A model generated the notes under the pieces. It saw only the letters and a list, made by a program, of their open reading frames with translations. It was not told the DNA's origin and did no database searches. This document shows, piece by piece, positions 1 through 11,373 of a DNA stretch of 64,000 nt. Numbering within the stretch: position 1 is the first letter of the stretch; each line of letters starts with the position of its first letter. This stretch comes from Paraconiothyrium sp. Pb-2020. Lineage: Eukaryota; Ascomycota; Dothideomycetes; Pleosporales; Didymosphaeriaceae. The stretch lies in assembly GCA_022419385.1 (NCBI GenBank), contig JAJUBI010000002.1, positions 2,418,001 to 2,482,000 on the forward strand, given 5' to 3'. The position numbers and the translations under genes were made by a program.

Positions 1-1162
1 TACATATGTAACTAATACAACCCTATACACTACTTATTTCTTAATAGAACCCTAACTAGGCCGCGGCTTACTATAGTGTTAAGAAGGCCCTATTACAGTT
101 CTACTTCTTTCTAATCTAGCTTAGCCTCTAGAAACGCTAACTAATAATCCTCCTGCCTATTAAGAAGTTCCTTCTATTTCCGTAACTATAATATCTTTAA
201 ATAGGTATTAGCTAAATACTAGGTAGTAGTAGTAGTAGTATCTAGAGTATCTTTTTAGGCCTTCTTAGCCTTAATAAGTTTAGCTAGAATTTTAGCTTAG
301 AAACAACTAGTGTTGCGCACTATAAATAGTTAATATAAATAAAACTATAGTAGTAGATAATATACTCTTAGCTACTAAGATACTATTAATATTACAAGAG
401 CCTTAGATATTTAAATAAACATAAGCTTTGTAAGCAGAACGCCTAGGTATATTATATAAAGAAAGTTTGCAGTTAATCTATAATTAATTATAGTAAGAAT
501 AAGGCATAGCAAGGAATCTGCAGTAGCTAATTTTATTAGTAAGTGTAAGTTGTTTGTTAGTTTTATAAAAAGGCATAAAGGGCAATAATAACCTAACTTA
601 TAATAGGGACAGCCCTGCTAATATAGTATAACTCCTACAATAGATTAATCTTTAGGCTAAAGATATAGAAGGGGGAGATAGTGTTATAGCTGCTATACTA
701 TAATAGAATTATAGAAACTAACGTAATAACAGCAGCAACTAGTTAAATTATATAGACAAATATTATAATTATAGGTTAGATGCTAAGTACAATATAGACA
801 TATAATTAGGGTTATATAATTAGATCTATAGATCTATAAGTGCTAAGAATATAGAGCTATAGAGCTAGAATCTATAGATCTATATAAATCTGCAGACAGA
901 GCCTATAGAGCCTAGGTTAGATAGTAGTATATAGAATAACGGGTTACTACTAGTAATCCCTTATTATTAATTTATAATATAGTTTACTGTATCTAGTTTT
1001 TTTATAGAAGATTACCTTTAAGTCTTTAGCAATATATTTTTATTATAGTAATTAATTAACGCTTACCTATATGTAATTTATATAAACCTGCACGCTACTC
1101 ATCTCTTACCAGAACCCTAACTGGGCCGCGGCTTACTACAGTGTTAAGAAGGCCCCGTTACA
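1..1162 (+). mobile_element. Short or internally deleted LTR element (family B), RIP-degraded
   Basis: Positions 1-97 match the last part of the LTR at 682-1162 in direct orientation; both carry the landmark ggccgcggcttacta and end in a TTACA-type terminus. The right LTR begins with TGTTATAGC at 682, directly after a purine-rich tract (gaagggggagata, about 669-680) that looks like a polypurine primer site. Only about 584 bp lies between the LTRs, so this is either a TRIM-like miniature element or a copy that lost its coding region. I see no protein domain inside. The sequence is extremely AT-rich with TA-dense stop codons in all frames, as expected from RIP. The left LTR is cut by the window edge. 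Confidence 0.75.
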
Positions 1163-4100
1163 GTCTTCTTATATAATTATTACCTTACCTTTAAAAGTAA
1201 GGTTAGAATATTCTTATACCTCTTATTATCTATTTACTCTTAGTTACTAAATACCTGTAAGGCTGTTCTAGGTTAGGTATATAGAACCCCCCTTATAATA
1301 CTTTAACTACTAAATATTTAAAATATTATAGTAACACTCTTAAGCTTAACTAGGTTAAGGGCCCTAATAGAAAGTATAGCTTCTAGGCTAGTAACTAATT
1401 TAGTAGTACTACTACTTAAGTAGCAGAAATATAGAAACTTTAGAATATAGTAGAGGCATTAACTATACCTTCTACTCTAATAGTTATACTAGCTAAAATA
1501 TAGTTTAAAGTACTAGAGCTGTATAATAGAAAAAAGGTAGACTTTAAAACCTTTTTTACTAATATAGACTTATACTACTAATACAATTCTAATATATTTA
1601 GTAATAACTATACTAAGATACTACTACTATTATATATAAAAGTAAAGCTACTTAATAGATAAGATCCTTAATAGATAACTTTCTAGTATATAAGACTAGA
1701 CCTAATAAATAGAAAAAAGAAACTACTAAGGTTTTTAGGTTCTAAAAAGAATTTAAGAAATAAATTAAAGTTATATTTAGTAATATAGATAAGGAATAAT
1801 AAGTAGAAAGATTAATTTAGTACCTTAAATAGAAAAGCTTAGCTAGTAAATATATAACTAAATTTTATAAGTTATAAGCTTAAATTATATAGGATAATAC
1901 TCTACTATAAGTAGCCTTCTATAATAGACTAAAGAAAACTGTAAAGAATAAGTTAGTATACTATAGAAAGGCTAAAAGTTTTAAAGACTTAATTAAGCTA
2001 TTAGTTAAAGTAGACTAATGCCTATATAAACGTTACCTAGAGAAGAAAGAACTAGGGAAGCTAGTTATAAAATAAAAGGTAAACTTAAAAAAGACCTAAT
2101 AAGAAGATAGGTAAGATAAGAATAAAGATATTATTATAAAGAATAAAGCTTAAGAAAAGAAAGAGTAAACCCTATAATAAAAAAAATAGAATAAAATTTA
2201 ATAATAATACTTTTAGAAAAAAACCTATTTAACCTATAGTAAATAAGGGCACTTTAAGAAAGAGTGCCTAAAGAAGATAGTTTAAAGAAAAAGAGCCTAA
2301 ATTATTAGAATAGTAATAGTAACGCTATACTCTAAAATACCTAAATTAGGCAAAATTTAGAATAATAATATAATACTAAATACTAAGGTAGAATCTCTAT
2401 AAATAGAGCTTATAGACCCCTATAAAGGGGTAGATAAGAATAGCTATCTAGAGGTATTAGGTAAAATAGTAGTATATAGAGTAACTAAAAAAAAATACTA
2501 AGTTTATAGGGAACCTATATACTAAGCCTAGAATTATTATAGAAAAATCTAAATTATTAGACTAGACGTATATTAGATATATAAATAGATAGTAACCTAA
2601 TAGAGAAAAATATATAACCTAACTTAGTAGCTTAGAATTAAGAATAATTATATAAGGACTAAGTTCTAGTAATACTATATAATAGATTATACCTACTACT
2701 AAGACTAAAGAAATATAGTATAGAAGAACTCTAAAAATAGGGAATATTTCTAACTAAGTAAGAATAAGTACTAAAGTAGGGAATACTATATCTATTAGTT
2801 TAATATATAGGAAAAGAACTATAGGCCCTTATCTTAGAAAATATACTATATAAATTGTTATTCTATTTATTAGGGGTAAAAGTATCTAACAGGAAACTAG
2901 CTATAGGGCCTAGAACAATATAATAAAACCCTATAGTATAAGTATATAGATACGTGCCCTATAAGAAAAGACTTAGACTATATAGAAACTTAGAAATAGA
3001 TAGATTATAAATAACTAGAATATCTAAAATACTTTAGTAAGAAGAAATCTGTAGCAGTAGACTACTTAAATTTAAACTATAAGTTTATATTATACTGGAA
3101 GTGCATAATAACAGGTTATAAAGACTATAAAAAAGAAGATAAGAAATCTAAATATATCTAGATACTTACTATAGAAAGATATTAGAGAAGGGCTATAGTA
3201 GAATACCCTTATAGCACCTTAGAAGCAAGGTTAAAAAATAAACACTTATAAAGAAAGGGTACTATATAACCCCTTTAGAATAATATATAAGATAATCTAG
3301 AATAGACTATTCTCTTTATAAGTAACTACTGCAAAGGCACCTACAATAAAATATAAGAGTAATTAAAAAACTAGAACGCTACTAGGTAAGAAGCTAAGCT
3401 AGTAAGAGTATTCTAAAGGCTTATAAAGTAGAAGCTAATAGTACTATAAACTATAAATAGTAAAGTAGATTATAATTAGAGAATTCTAAGTAAAAGCTTT
3501 AATAGACCTTAGTATAATAGAATATCTAATAGCACTAAAGGTAATAGAGAGATATAACCTACTATATAAAGATAAGAAGGTACCTATATAGCTAAAAATA
3601 GCTAATAATATAATATTATAAGATTATAGTAAAGGCTAGTTATACCTAGAGATAATACTACCTATTAAAATTAAGGGATTTAAGAGCTAATACAGCTTTA
3701 CTATTATAGATTTAGAAAGCCTAGAAGCTATTATAGAGTATAATTAGCTAATAATATATAACCCTAATATATATTAGGTAAATTAAATAATATAGAAGCT
3801 AAGAAGTAATTAAAAGTTACTAAAACCTAATAACTATAATAGGTAAAACCTAGAACTCTAGACACCCTAAATAGGTAGGTAAATAATAAACTAAGAGAAT
3901 CTTAGCTATAAAAATAGCTAAAATTCTAAAGGAAAACCTAGAATAAGTACAAATTATTTAGGTATAATAATTAAACCTATAGGAAAAAAAAAGAAGCTAT
4001 AATTCTGCTAGAATATAAGAAAATATAAAACTCTTTAAGAAAATTAAGAGAGAGAAACTTCCTAATTACTAAAAGTAGAATATAAGATTCCCCTAAATAA

Positions 4101-7100
4101 AAATATAAAGCTATAACTAGAATAGCTAAGGCTAATATTAGTAGATTAGAAATAGAAATTAAGAGAATACTTAAGAAAAAACCTAGTAAAAGGTTATATC
4201 TAAGATAGTTAGAGCTCTATAGCATTTTCTATTCTATAGGTACCTAAGAAAAATAGTAAGCTACAGCTCTATATAAATTATAAAGCTAAATAATACTATA
4301 ATTAAGAACTAGTACCCCTTACTATTAATTATAGAGCTTATAAATAGACTCTAAGAGACTAAGTAGTTTATAAAATTTAATATATATAATAGGTATTACT
4401 TATATAAATAGTAAAAGAATATAAGTAGAAGACTATATTTAGAATCTAGTTTAGTTTCTATAAATATATAGTTATACCTTTAGCTTAACTAACGCGCCTA
4501 TAATATTCTAGACAGTTATTAATAAGGCCTTATATAAATACTTAGATATATTCATATAGTATACCTTAATAAATACTTATCTATTTTAGCAGAACACTAG
4601 AAGAGTATATAGAATATATAAAGAAGGTACTTAAGAAGTTAAAGAAGTATAAACTACTTTTATATTTAGATAAATATAAGTTTTATATTATAAGAATAGA
4701 GTACCTAGAATTTATTATCTTAAAAGAAGAAGTGTCTATAGATCTAAAGAAAATAGCTACTATATAAGAATAGCTAGTTCTTAAGTTAATAAAGAATATC
4801 TAATCCTTTCTAGGGTTTACTAACTTCTATTAAAAATTTATTAAAAACTATTCTAAGATAACAGTACTATTAATAGATCTTATAAAGAAAAAGAATAATA
4901 AGGTTATTTAGCTAATTACTAGAAAACTACTAGAGGTATTTAAAAGGTTAAAGAAAATATTTCTTATAGTACCTTTACTCTAAATATTTAATCTAAAGAA
5001 GCCTACAAGAGTAGAAATAAATATATTAGACTATATATTAGGAGTAATCCTCTTATAACTAGATAAGAATAGAAAATAGAAACTAGTGTTTTATTATTTC
5101 TAGAAGTTCTTAGGAGCAGAACTTAACTATAATATTTATAATAAGAAACTACTAGTAGTAGTAAATACCTTTAAATAGTAGAAAGCATAACTTATAAAAG
5201 TATACTATAAAATAGAGGTATAAATAGACTACTAGAACCTTACTAGCTTTATAATAACTAAGAAGCTTAACTAAAGATAAGTATAATAAATAGAATTTCT
5301 AGTAAACTTTAACTTTGTAATTTACTATTAACTAGAAACTCTTAATAGCGCAGCTAACGCCTTAAGTAAAAGATTAGATTTAATAGAAAATAAAGCTAAC
5401 CTTTATAATACTATCTTATAAAAATATAAAGATAGGATATTAGAATATAACTAACTAAAGATTAAAGTTTAAGTAGCCTTATTCTAGTATATAGAACCTA
5501 AGGTGTATAACTTCTAAGACTACTTATAACTCTCTAAGAAATAGAGGGAGAAGTATAATCTATTCTAGAATAGTTTTAATAAAACCTAGAGAGATTATAG
5601 ATAAAAAATGCTAGTAAAAGACTAATATATACCTATCTTAATTAAAAAGCTATATAAATTAAGGAAATAGAAATACCTAGGTATTAAAGAAATAATGTAT
5701 TATATTATAAATAAATATACTATTCTAAAACTTAAATAACTAGTTACTAAAGAAATAAGCAACTATTTAGCATATTATAAAAATAAGCCTAAGAGATATA
5801 AGCCTTATAAACTTCTATAACTACTACTAGTAGCTAAAAGGCTATAGCAAAGTATAATAATAGACTTTATAGTAAAGCTTCTAAGGTTACTATAGCTAGA
5901 AACTAGATAAATATATAACACTATTATAGTAATAGTAGATTAACTTACTAAGGCAGTAAAGTTTAGGCCTATAGAAAAATTTATAATAGTAGAAAACCTT
6001 ACTTAAAAGTTAATAATATACTATTTATAGAATACAGTTTATCTAAAGAATTTATTATAGACTATAATAAACTCTTTATATCTAAGTATTAGAACACGTT
6101 TATAGCTATATTAGGTATAAATAGAAAACTATTAATAAGCTTCCACCCATAAATAGATAAATAATAGAATATATAAATTAGATACTAGAATAGTATTTAT
6201 AATTCTATATTAATAAATAATAAGATAATTAGGTTAAATTCCTTCTTATAGTATAATTAGTATATAATAGCACTAGGTTAGGTATAATAGAATACTTACT
6301 ACACTACGTAAACTATAGATATAAGTTAGTTACTTATTAAAATTTAAAGAATATAGAAGCATTTTTATAGAAGTATAAAATAAAGCCTAAAGAATAAAAA
6401 TCTACACCTTATATTATAAAATAGAATAACATAAAGCCCTCTTAGTATCTAGAAATATAAATAAATAAAGGATTAAGAGACTAACTTTTAAAGAAGAGAT
6501 AAAGTTTTCCTATCTTAGAAAAATCTTAAAATAAAATAACTAAGTAAAAAACTAGATTACTTATAAATAGGCCCCTTTAAAATATAAGAAACTAAAGAAC
6601 TAGTTATAAATAAATTACTTTTACCTATAGGTACTAAAGTATATACTATCTTTTATAAAAACCTCTTAGAACTATACTACTAAATACTCTAATTAAGACT
6701 TAGCTAGAGCTAGAAGATAATATATAAGATTAAAAAGATTAGAGACCTATAAATAGTTAAGAGTTAGTAAAAATACTTAGTTAAATAGAAAGAATAGCTA
6801 GAATAGTATAATACCTAGAAACTAAAAGAAAACCTTATAAACATATAAGAAAGTACTAAAGAACTTTTAAGCTATAATCTAAAAAGATTAATTTTAAGAG
6901 TAATACTTTAGAAAGGTTACTCTAAAGTCTAGATAAAGAGTAAAAAAATTAAAGAAAGAAGTATTAGCCTATAACTAGCCTAGATTAGTTAAAGGTAAGA
7001 ATAGTAATAGAATAGATAGAATATTAGTAACTTTATCTTTAAGGCCTTCTTCTTAAGTTCTCTATTATATTAGCTATATAAGTATTATATATAGTAAAGA

Positions 7101-8041
7101 ATTACTCCTCTTTCTCTACTTAAGTAATTTTAAAATAGAGGTAAGCAACCTTAGCTTCTATAGAAAAAAAGTAAGCTATTTTTAATACTTTTTAAACTAA
7201 ACGCGCTTCTACTCTTTCTTAGAAACTTAAAGGCTATACTCTATATAAACTATAATATATATAGTATACTCCTTAGTTATAGTATTTATAAAACACTTAG
7301 AAATTTTCTCCTTTATATAATAGTTATACTTTATTTATATCTTTAAGCTACGCAATATACCTTATTAGTATAAGTATAATAATAGTTAGTTAAGAATTAT
7401 TTTAGTACCTTAGGCATAGTTAGGGAAGTAAGAGAAAGAAAAAAAATATAATAAAATAGAAGTCTTACCTTTAAGAAAAAACTGTACTACTAAAGATTAT
7501 AGGCTAATACTAGGGTCTTAGAATAATAACTCTAAAGGGGGGGATAATATTATAATTATAATAAATTAAGACCTAATAAAGAGAAATAATTATATATAAG
7601 ATATTAGTAACACCTTTATTGCTAACTAGAGAATAGACGCTAGTTAATAGGACTAATTAGCTAAGATATTATATAACTAGAATTCTACTAAAAAGGTAGA
7701 ATTTTAGAAGTAAGCTAGCTTAGTAGAATTACTTAGAATACTTTTATTAAGAAGATATAATTCCCTAGAGTATAGTAAAGTAAGAGATTAAAAGAATAAT
7801 AAAGAATAGTATATAGTTTAAAGGGACTTTAGTATCTTTTATATTCTTTATAGTTAACTTCTATAGTTAAAATTAAAGTATATCTTCTATATAAGATCTA
7901 TTAGTCTTCTTATATAATTATTACCTTACCTTTAAAAGTAAGGTTAGAATATTTTTATACCCCTTATTATCTATTTACTCTTAGTTACTAAATATCTGTA
8001 AGGCTATTCTAGATTAGGTATATAAAACCCCCCTTATAATA
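1163..8041 (+). mobile_element. RIP-degraded Ty3/Gypsy chromovirus (family A)
   Basis: A nearly full-length LTR retrotransposon in plus orientation, unable to code because of RIP. In order I can read: a truncated 5' LTR (1163-1300); a gag-like region with a CCHC zinc-knuckle relic near 2222-2262; reverse transcriptase about 4230-4900 with the YLDD-type active-site region near 4555; RNase H to about 5390, including the LNSAANALSKR-like end; integrase about 5640-6260; and a C-terminal chromodomain about 6700-6845 whose KYLVK-KEW-EYNTW pattern is readable once TAG is read as Trp. A polypurine tract (aaagggggggata, 7534-7546) precedes the 3' LTR. Conserved Trp codons are almost all TAG. The chromodomain places it among chromoviruses, which can be guided to marked heterochromatin. 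The order gag-RT-RH-INT is the Ty3/Gypsy order. Confidence 0.88.
7548..8041 (+). repeat. 3' LTR of the Gypsy chromovirus
   Basis: Starts just after the polypurine tract with a RIP-altered TG (now TA) and ends at ccttataata. The last 138 bp match 1163-1300, the remaining part of the 5' LTR. The first 356 bp have no counterpart at the 5' side because family B sequence abuts there at 1162/1163. Confidence 0.8.
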
Positions 8042-9061
8042 AATAGCTCTTTATTATATTTTATAATATATAATTTATAAAGTATAAACTTACTAAAATA
8101 AGTTACTAAAGTTAATTTAAACTAAGGCTTACTATATAATTTCTCTTCTACTACTACTAAAAAGTCTAATTAAGTTATAACTATATTTTTAAATAAAACT
8201 ATAATAGTATAATTTTTTTTATTTAGATTAATACTAAATAAGTATTTATATAAAGTAATTATTAGGATCTAGACCTAAGTTAGGGTTATAACCTTATTTT
8301 ATACTATAATAATACTTACTATTAGCTTATCTAAAGTAGGGTATATATTCTAACTATACTACTAGGCACTAAGAAAAGTTATATAACTAATAGTTAATAA
8401 GTAATAGTTAACTATTAACTATATAATTAATAGTTAATAAGTAATAGTTAATAAGTAATAGTTAACTATTACCTAGACTAAGTATATAGAAACTTAAGTA
8501 TAAAGCTTTTATACTTATATTTAACCTATCTATTAATCTATTATTTAGATTTACTTAGGCTTCCCTTATTAACTTATTATACTTTATAAAATACTTCTAT
8601 ATTAATAAGACTTCTTTTTCCCCTCTTAGTTATCTTACCTAAGAACTCACCTTAACCCTTTTAGGACTAGCTACCCTCTAGAAGTTTAATAGTAATATAA
8701 TAGTAAATTTATAAGAAAAAGTAGTAAATAGACTTTTATATTTATTAAATAGTATAATTTCTAGTAGCTAAATCTTATACTAGTAAATAGGTCTAGTTTA
8801 AATTAAAATTAGGTTAGCTTATATAAAACCTAACCCTAACTCTAATTTACACCTATACTAAAATATTTAGTATAGATATAAATTAGGTTAGGGTTATACT
8901 AGTATAGGTTAAGGTTAGAGTTAATACTAGGCCTAATTAAAATAGAACTAAGCTACTTTAAGTAATAAAATAAATTTTTAATATTAGTTATAATAGCTTT
9001 TTATAATAGATTATAAGGTTTTTTTCTAATTAGAACTAGTATAGCCCTAGCCCTAATCTAT
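8042..9061. other. AT-rich gene-free stretch between retroelement pieces
   Basis: No coding frame of any length and no recognised domain. It contains a cluster of TTAATAAGTAATAG-type short repeats with both orientations present (about 8379-8472) and a foldback structure at 8831-8896. Composition matches the RIP-degraded block on either side, so it is probably further transposon debris of unidentified type. Confidence 0.6.
8831..8896. repeat. 66-bp foldback with telomere-like termini
   Basis: An imperfect inverted repeat with arms of about 33 bp meeting near 8863. The left arm opens with taaccctaac and the right arm closes with ggttagggtta. The arms differ by transitions of RIP type. The terminal TAACCC/GGGTTA resembles the fungal telomere unit TTAGGG, but there are only one to two units, so I do not call it a telomeric tract. 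Confidence 0.6.
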
Positions 9062-9558
9062 ATATAATAGGGCCTTCTTAACACTAGTGTAAGCCGCGGC
9101 CTAGTTAGGGTTCTAGTAAGAGATAAGTAGCATATAAGGTTATATAAATTATATATAAGTAAGCGTTAATTAATTACTATAATAAGAATATATTACTAAA
9201 GACTTAAGGGTAATCCTTTATAAAAAAACTAGATATAGTAAACTATATTATAAATTAATAATAAGAAATTACTAGTAGTAATTTATTATCTCTATATACT
9301 ACTATTCTACTTAGGCTCTATAGGCTCTATCTATAAATTTATATAAATTTTTAAATTTTAGCTTTATAGCTCTATATTTTTAGTACTTATAGATTTATAG
9401 ATCTAATTATATAACCTTAATTATATATCTATATTATACTTAGTATCTAATCTATAATTATAATACTTATTCTTATAATTTAACTAGTTACTACTATTAT
9501 CTAATTAGTTTCTATAATTCTATTACAGTGTAGTAGCTGTAATATAGTAGCTATAATA
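9062..9558 (-). mobile_element. Inverted solo LTR of family B
   Basis: Reverse complement of the LTR at 682-1162: the landmark taagccgcggcctagttaggg sits at 9091-9111, and the distal end tagctataata mirrors the TGTTATAGC start. No internal region follows, so it is a solo LTR (or the remaining end of a deleted copy) in the opposite orientation to the copy at 1-1162. Flanking pentamers tctat/tctac could be a target-site duplication altered by one C-to-T change. RIP has altered both termini. Confidence 0.75.
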
Positions 9559-10160
9559 TCTACTCTTATCTACTAAATACCTATAAGGCTAGCCTAGAAT
9601 TAGGTATATAATAACCCCTTATAATAAATAGTAGTAAATAAATACGTAATTAAAGGTAGAGATATTAATATAGTTTATATAAATAGAGACTTTATCCCCT
9701 ATAATAAAGTAAATTTAATACTAATCTAATATAAATAGTTTATAAATTTTATATATAATTTTAAACTTATTTTTATACCTAAGGCTCTTTTTTTTAGTAA
9801 AAAAATACTAAAGCTTATAGTTTTAAAAAATATATTTTTAAACTTTATTAGTAAGTTAAGTATATAATTACTATAAAAATATTATAACTAATTATATAAA
9901 ATATTAGCTAGATATAGTAGGGGAAAAATAAAGAATTTACTAAAAAGTAAAGAAGTAAACTTTAAAGGTTTATTAAAAATAAAATAATAAATAATTTAGT
10001 TTTTATAAAATAGGTAATAAAGTATATATTTATAGTACTATACCTAGATTAGTTTAATAATATAAAAACTCTATTCCTAGAATTAGTATAAGTAATTATA
10101 TAGGTAATTAATTAGTAATAATATAGTAAATAAAAAAGTACTAGAGTATATTAATTAAGT
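9559..10160. other. LTR family A fragment (9559-9626) and AT-rich flank
   Basis: The first about 68 bp match the 3' end of the Gypsy LTR (ctactaaatacc to ccttataata). The rest is AT-rich with no gene. The block ends sharply at about 10160, where GC content jumps within a few tens of bases. Confidence 0.65.
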
Positions 10161-11307
10161 TATATTGGTAAGAGTGGAACCACATCCGGAAATGGGGGTT
10201 TCCTCAGCAGGAAATAGAGGCCCGCTTGGCAACTCGCTGCTTTTATATGGCCCGTGCGCCGACCCATCACATAAAAGTGCGCCGCCCTCGCCGTCCTACC
10301 CTCTTCCCTCTATCGTCTCTTTGCTCCCAGCACCCTTCTTTTCTCCTTATTGGCCGCTCGGGTTCGCCCGTGAGGCAATTTTTCACCCCTCGGCAAATGC
10401 AACCGAGCACTGCCCGGATGGCTCCACCTTTCGCTCCCCCTGATGGACCGACGATGAGGGCGCTGCGCCGTGTTTGAGGCGACGCTCGTGTCGTTCTCGA
10501 TGCTCCGCAGGCAGTTGTCTCCTACTCTGGATTTTGGCCGCACTGGGTCCCTCGCCTTTCCCATGACCGAGCAGTGTTCATGGCACCCGCCCTGTACTCT
10601 GGCAAGGTCGAAAAACGCATTCCATCCAGCCATTTTTTCGATTCCTCCTTTCCGCCGAAGCCGCGCACCTGCTCGTCTCGGAGATCGTCAAACTGCCACG
10701 TCATCCATCACGCGGGACGGCAATAGATAGTGTCCGAGCGAAAGGGGCCGGGCCCGTGCAAACTCAGCTGAGCTGTCAACAATTCCGCGGCATGGGAAGC
10801 CTCCGGAGGACCATTGGCCCAGCCTGCTATCGCTGCAAAGCCGGTTTCGTGAGTAGAGCCGACGAGGCAGACTTGGCTAGGGTCCGACCCTCTGTTCAGT
10901 CACGCAGGACGGTATCAGCACGTTCTCGCCCAGTCTGCATTCGACAACGATTGGCAGAGTCTGGCCGCATGACCGCTTGCATGACGGCAAGTCGCGTTCC
11001 GGCGTCACAGAGCAGGCGGGAGGAACGGCTAGAGCGGCCTCTTATCGAGCAGGAACCCACTTGGGCGTCAAACCGCCCCTATGATTTGGTCTACCTCTGC
11101 TAGGAGCCTGAAAGGTGGTTAGCTGGATGAGATATGAGCTTAATTTTTGGTCTCGGAGAGGCCGACGAAACGACGGTGTCGTGTCAGAGGGCGCTCACCG
11201 GGATAAGCTTAGACGAGATGCGCATCTGCGAGTTCGCAACGAACGTACCGCCGCCCCAGCCGGAAGGATGGGGTCTACCTTTAGCACCTGAGCACGGAAA
11301 TTCCATC
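10161..11307. other. GC-balanced intergenic region, no supported gene
   Basis: Open frames here are short, overlap on both strands and show no recognisable domain or intron structure. Pyrimidine-rich runs (about 10290-10345) resemble fungal promoter or UTR sequence. I call no gene. Confidence 0.5.
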
Positions 11308-11315
11308 TATTTAAA
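11308..11315 (+). promoter_or_regulatory. TATA-like box of the chromodomain gene
   Basis: TATTTAAA about 60 bp upstream of the ATG at 11374, followed by a pyrimidine/CA-rich leader (ctcctcaaagtcacagcagc). This spacing is why I prefer the ATG at 11374 over the in-frame ATG at 11134, which would put the box inside the coding sequence. Confidence 0.5.
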
Positions 11316-11373
11316 GCGTCTCAATTCCGGCTTCTTCGATCCAGCAAATCTCCTCAAAGTCACAGCAGCAGCT

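Noticed and set aside
8831..8896. Telomeric repeat tract
   Set aside because: Only one or two TAACCC/GGGTTA units inside an inverted repeat; no tandem TTAGGG run.
1..10150. Centromere or mitochondrial insertion as explanation of the AT-rich block
   Set aside because: LTRs, a polypurine tract and ordered RT, RNase H, integrase and chromodomain relics explain most of it as RIP-mutated retroelement.
10165..11103. Several overlapping open frames of 60-115 codons on both strands
   Set aside because: No domain, start context or intron support; they overlap each other on opposite strands in a GC-rich stretch where chance frames are common.
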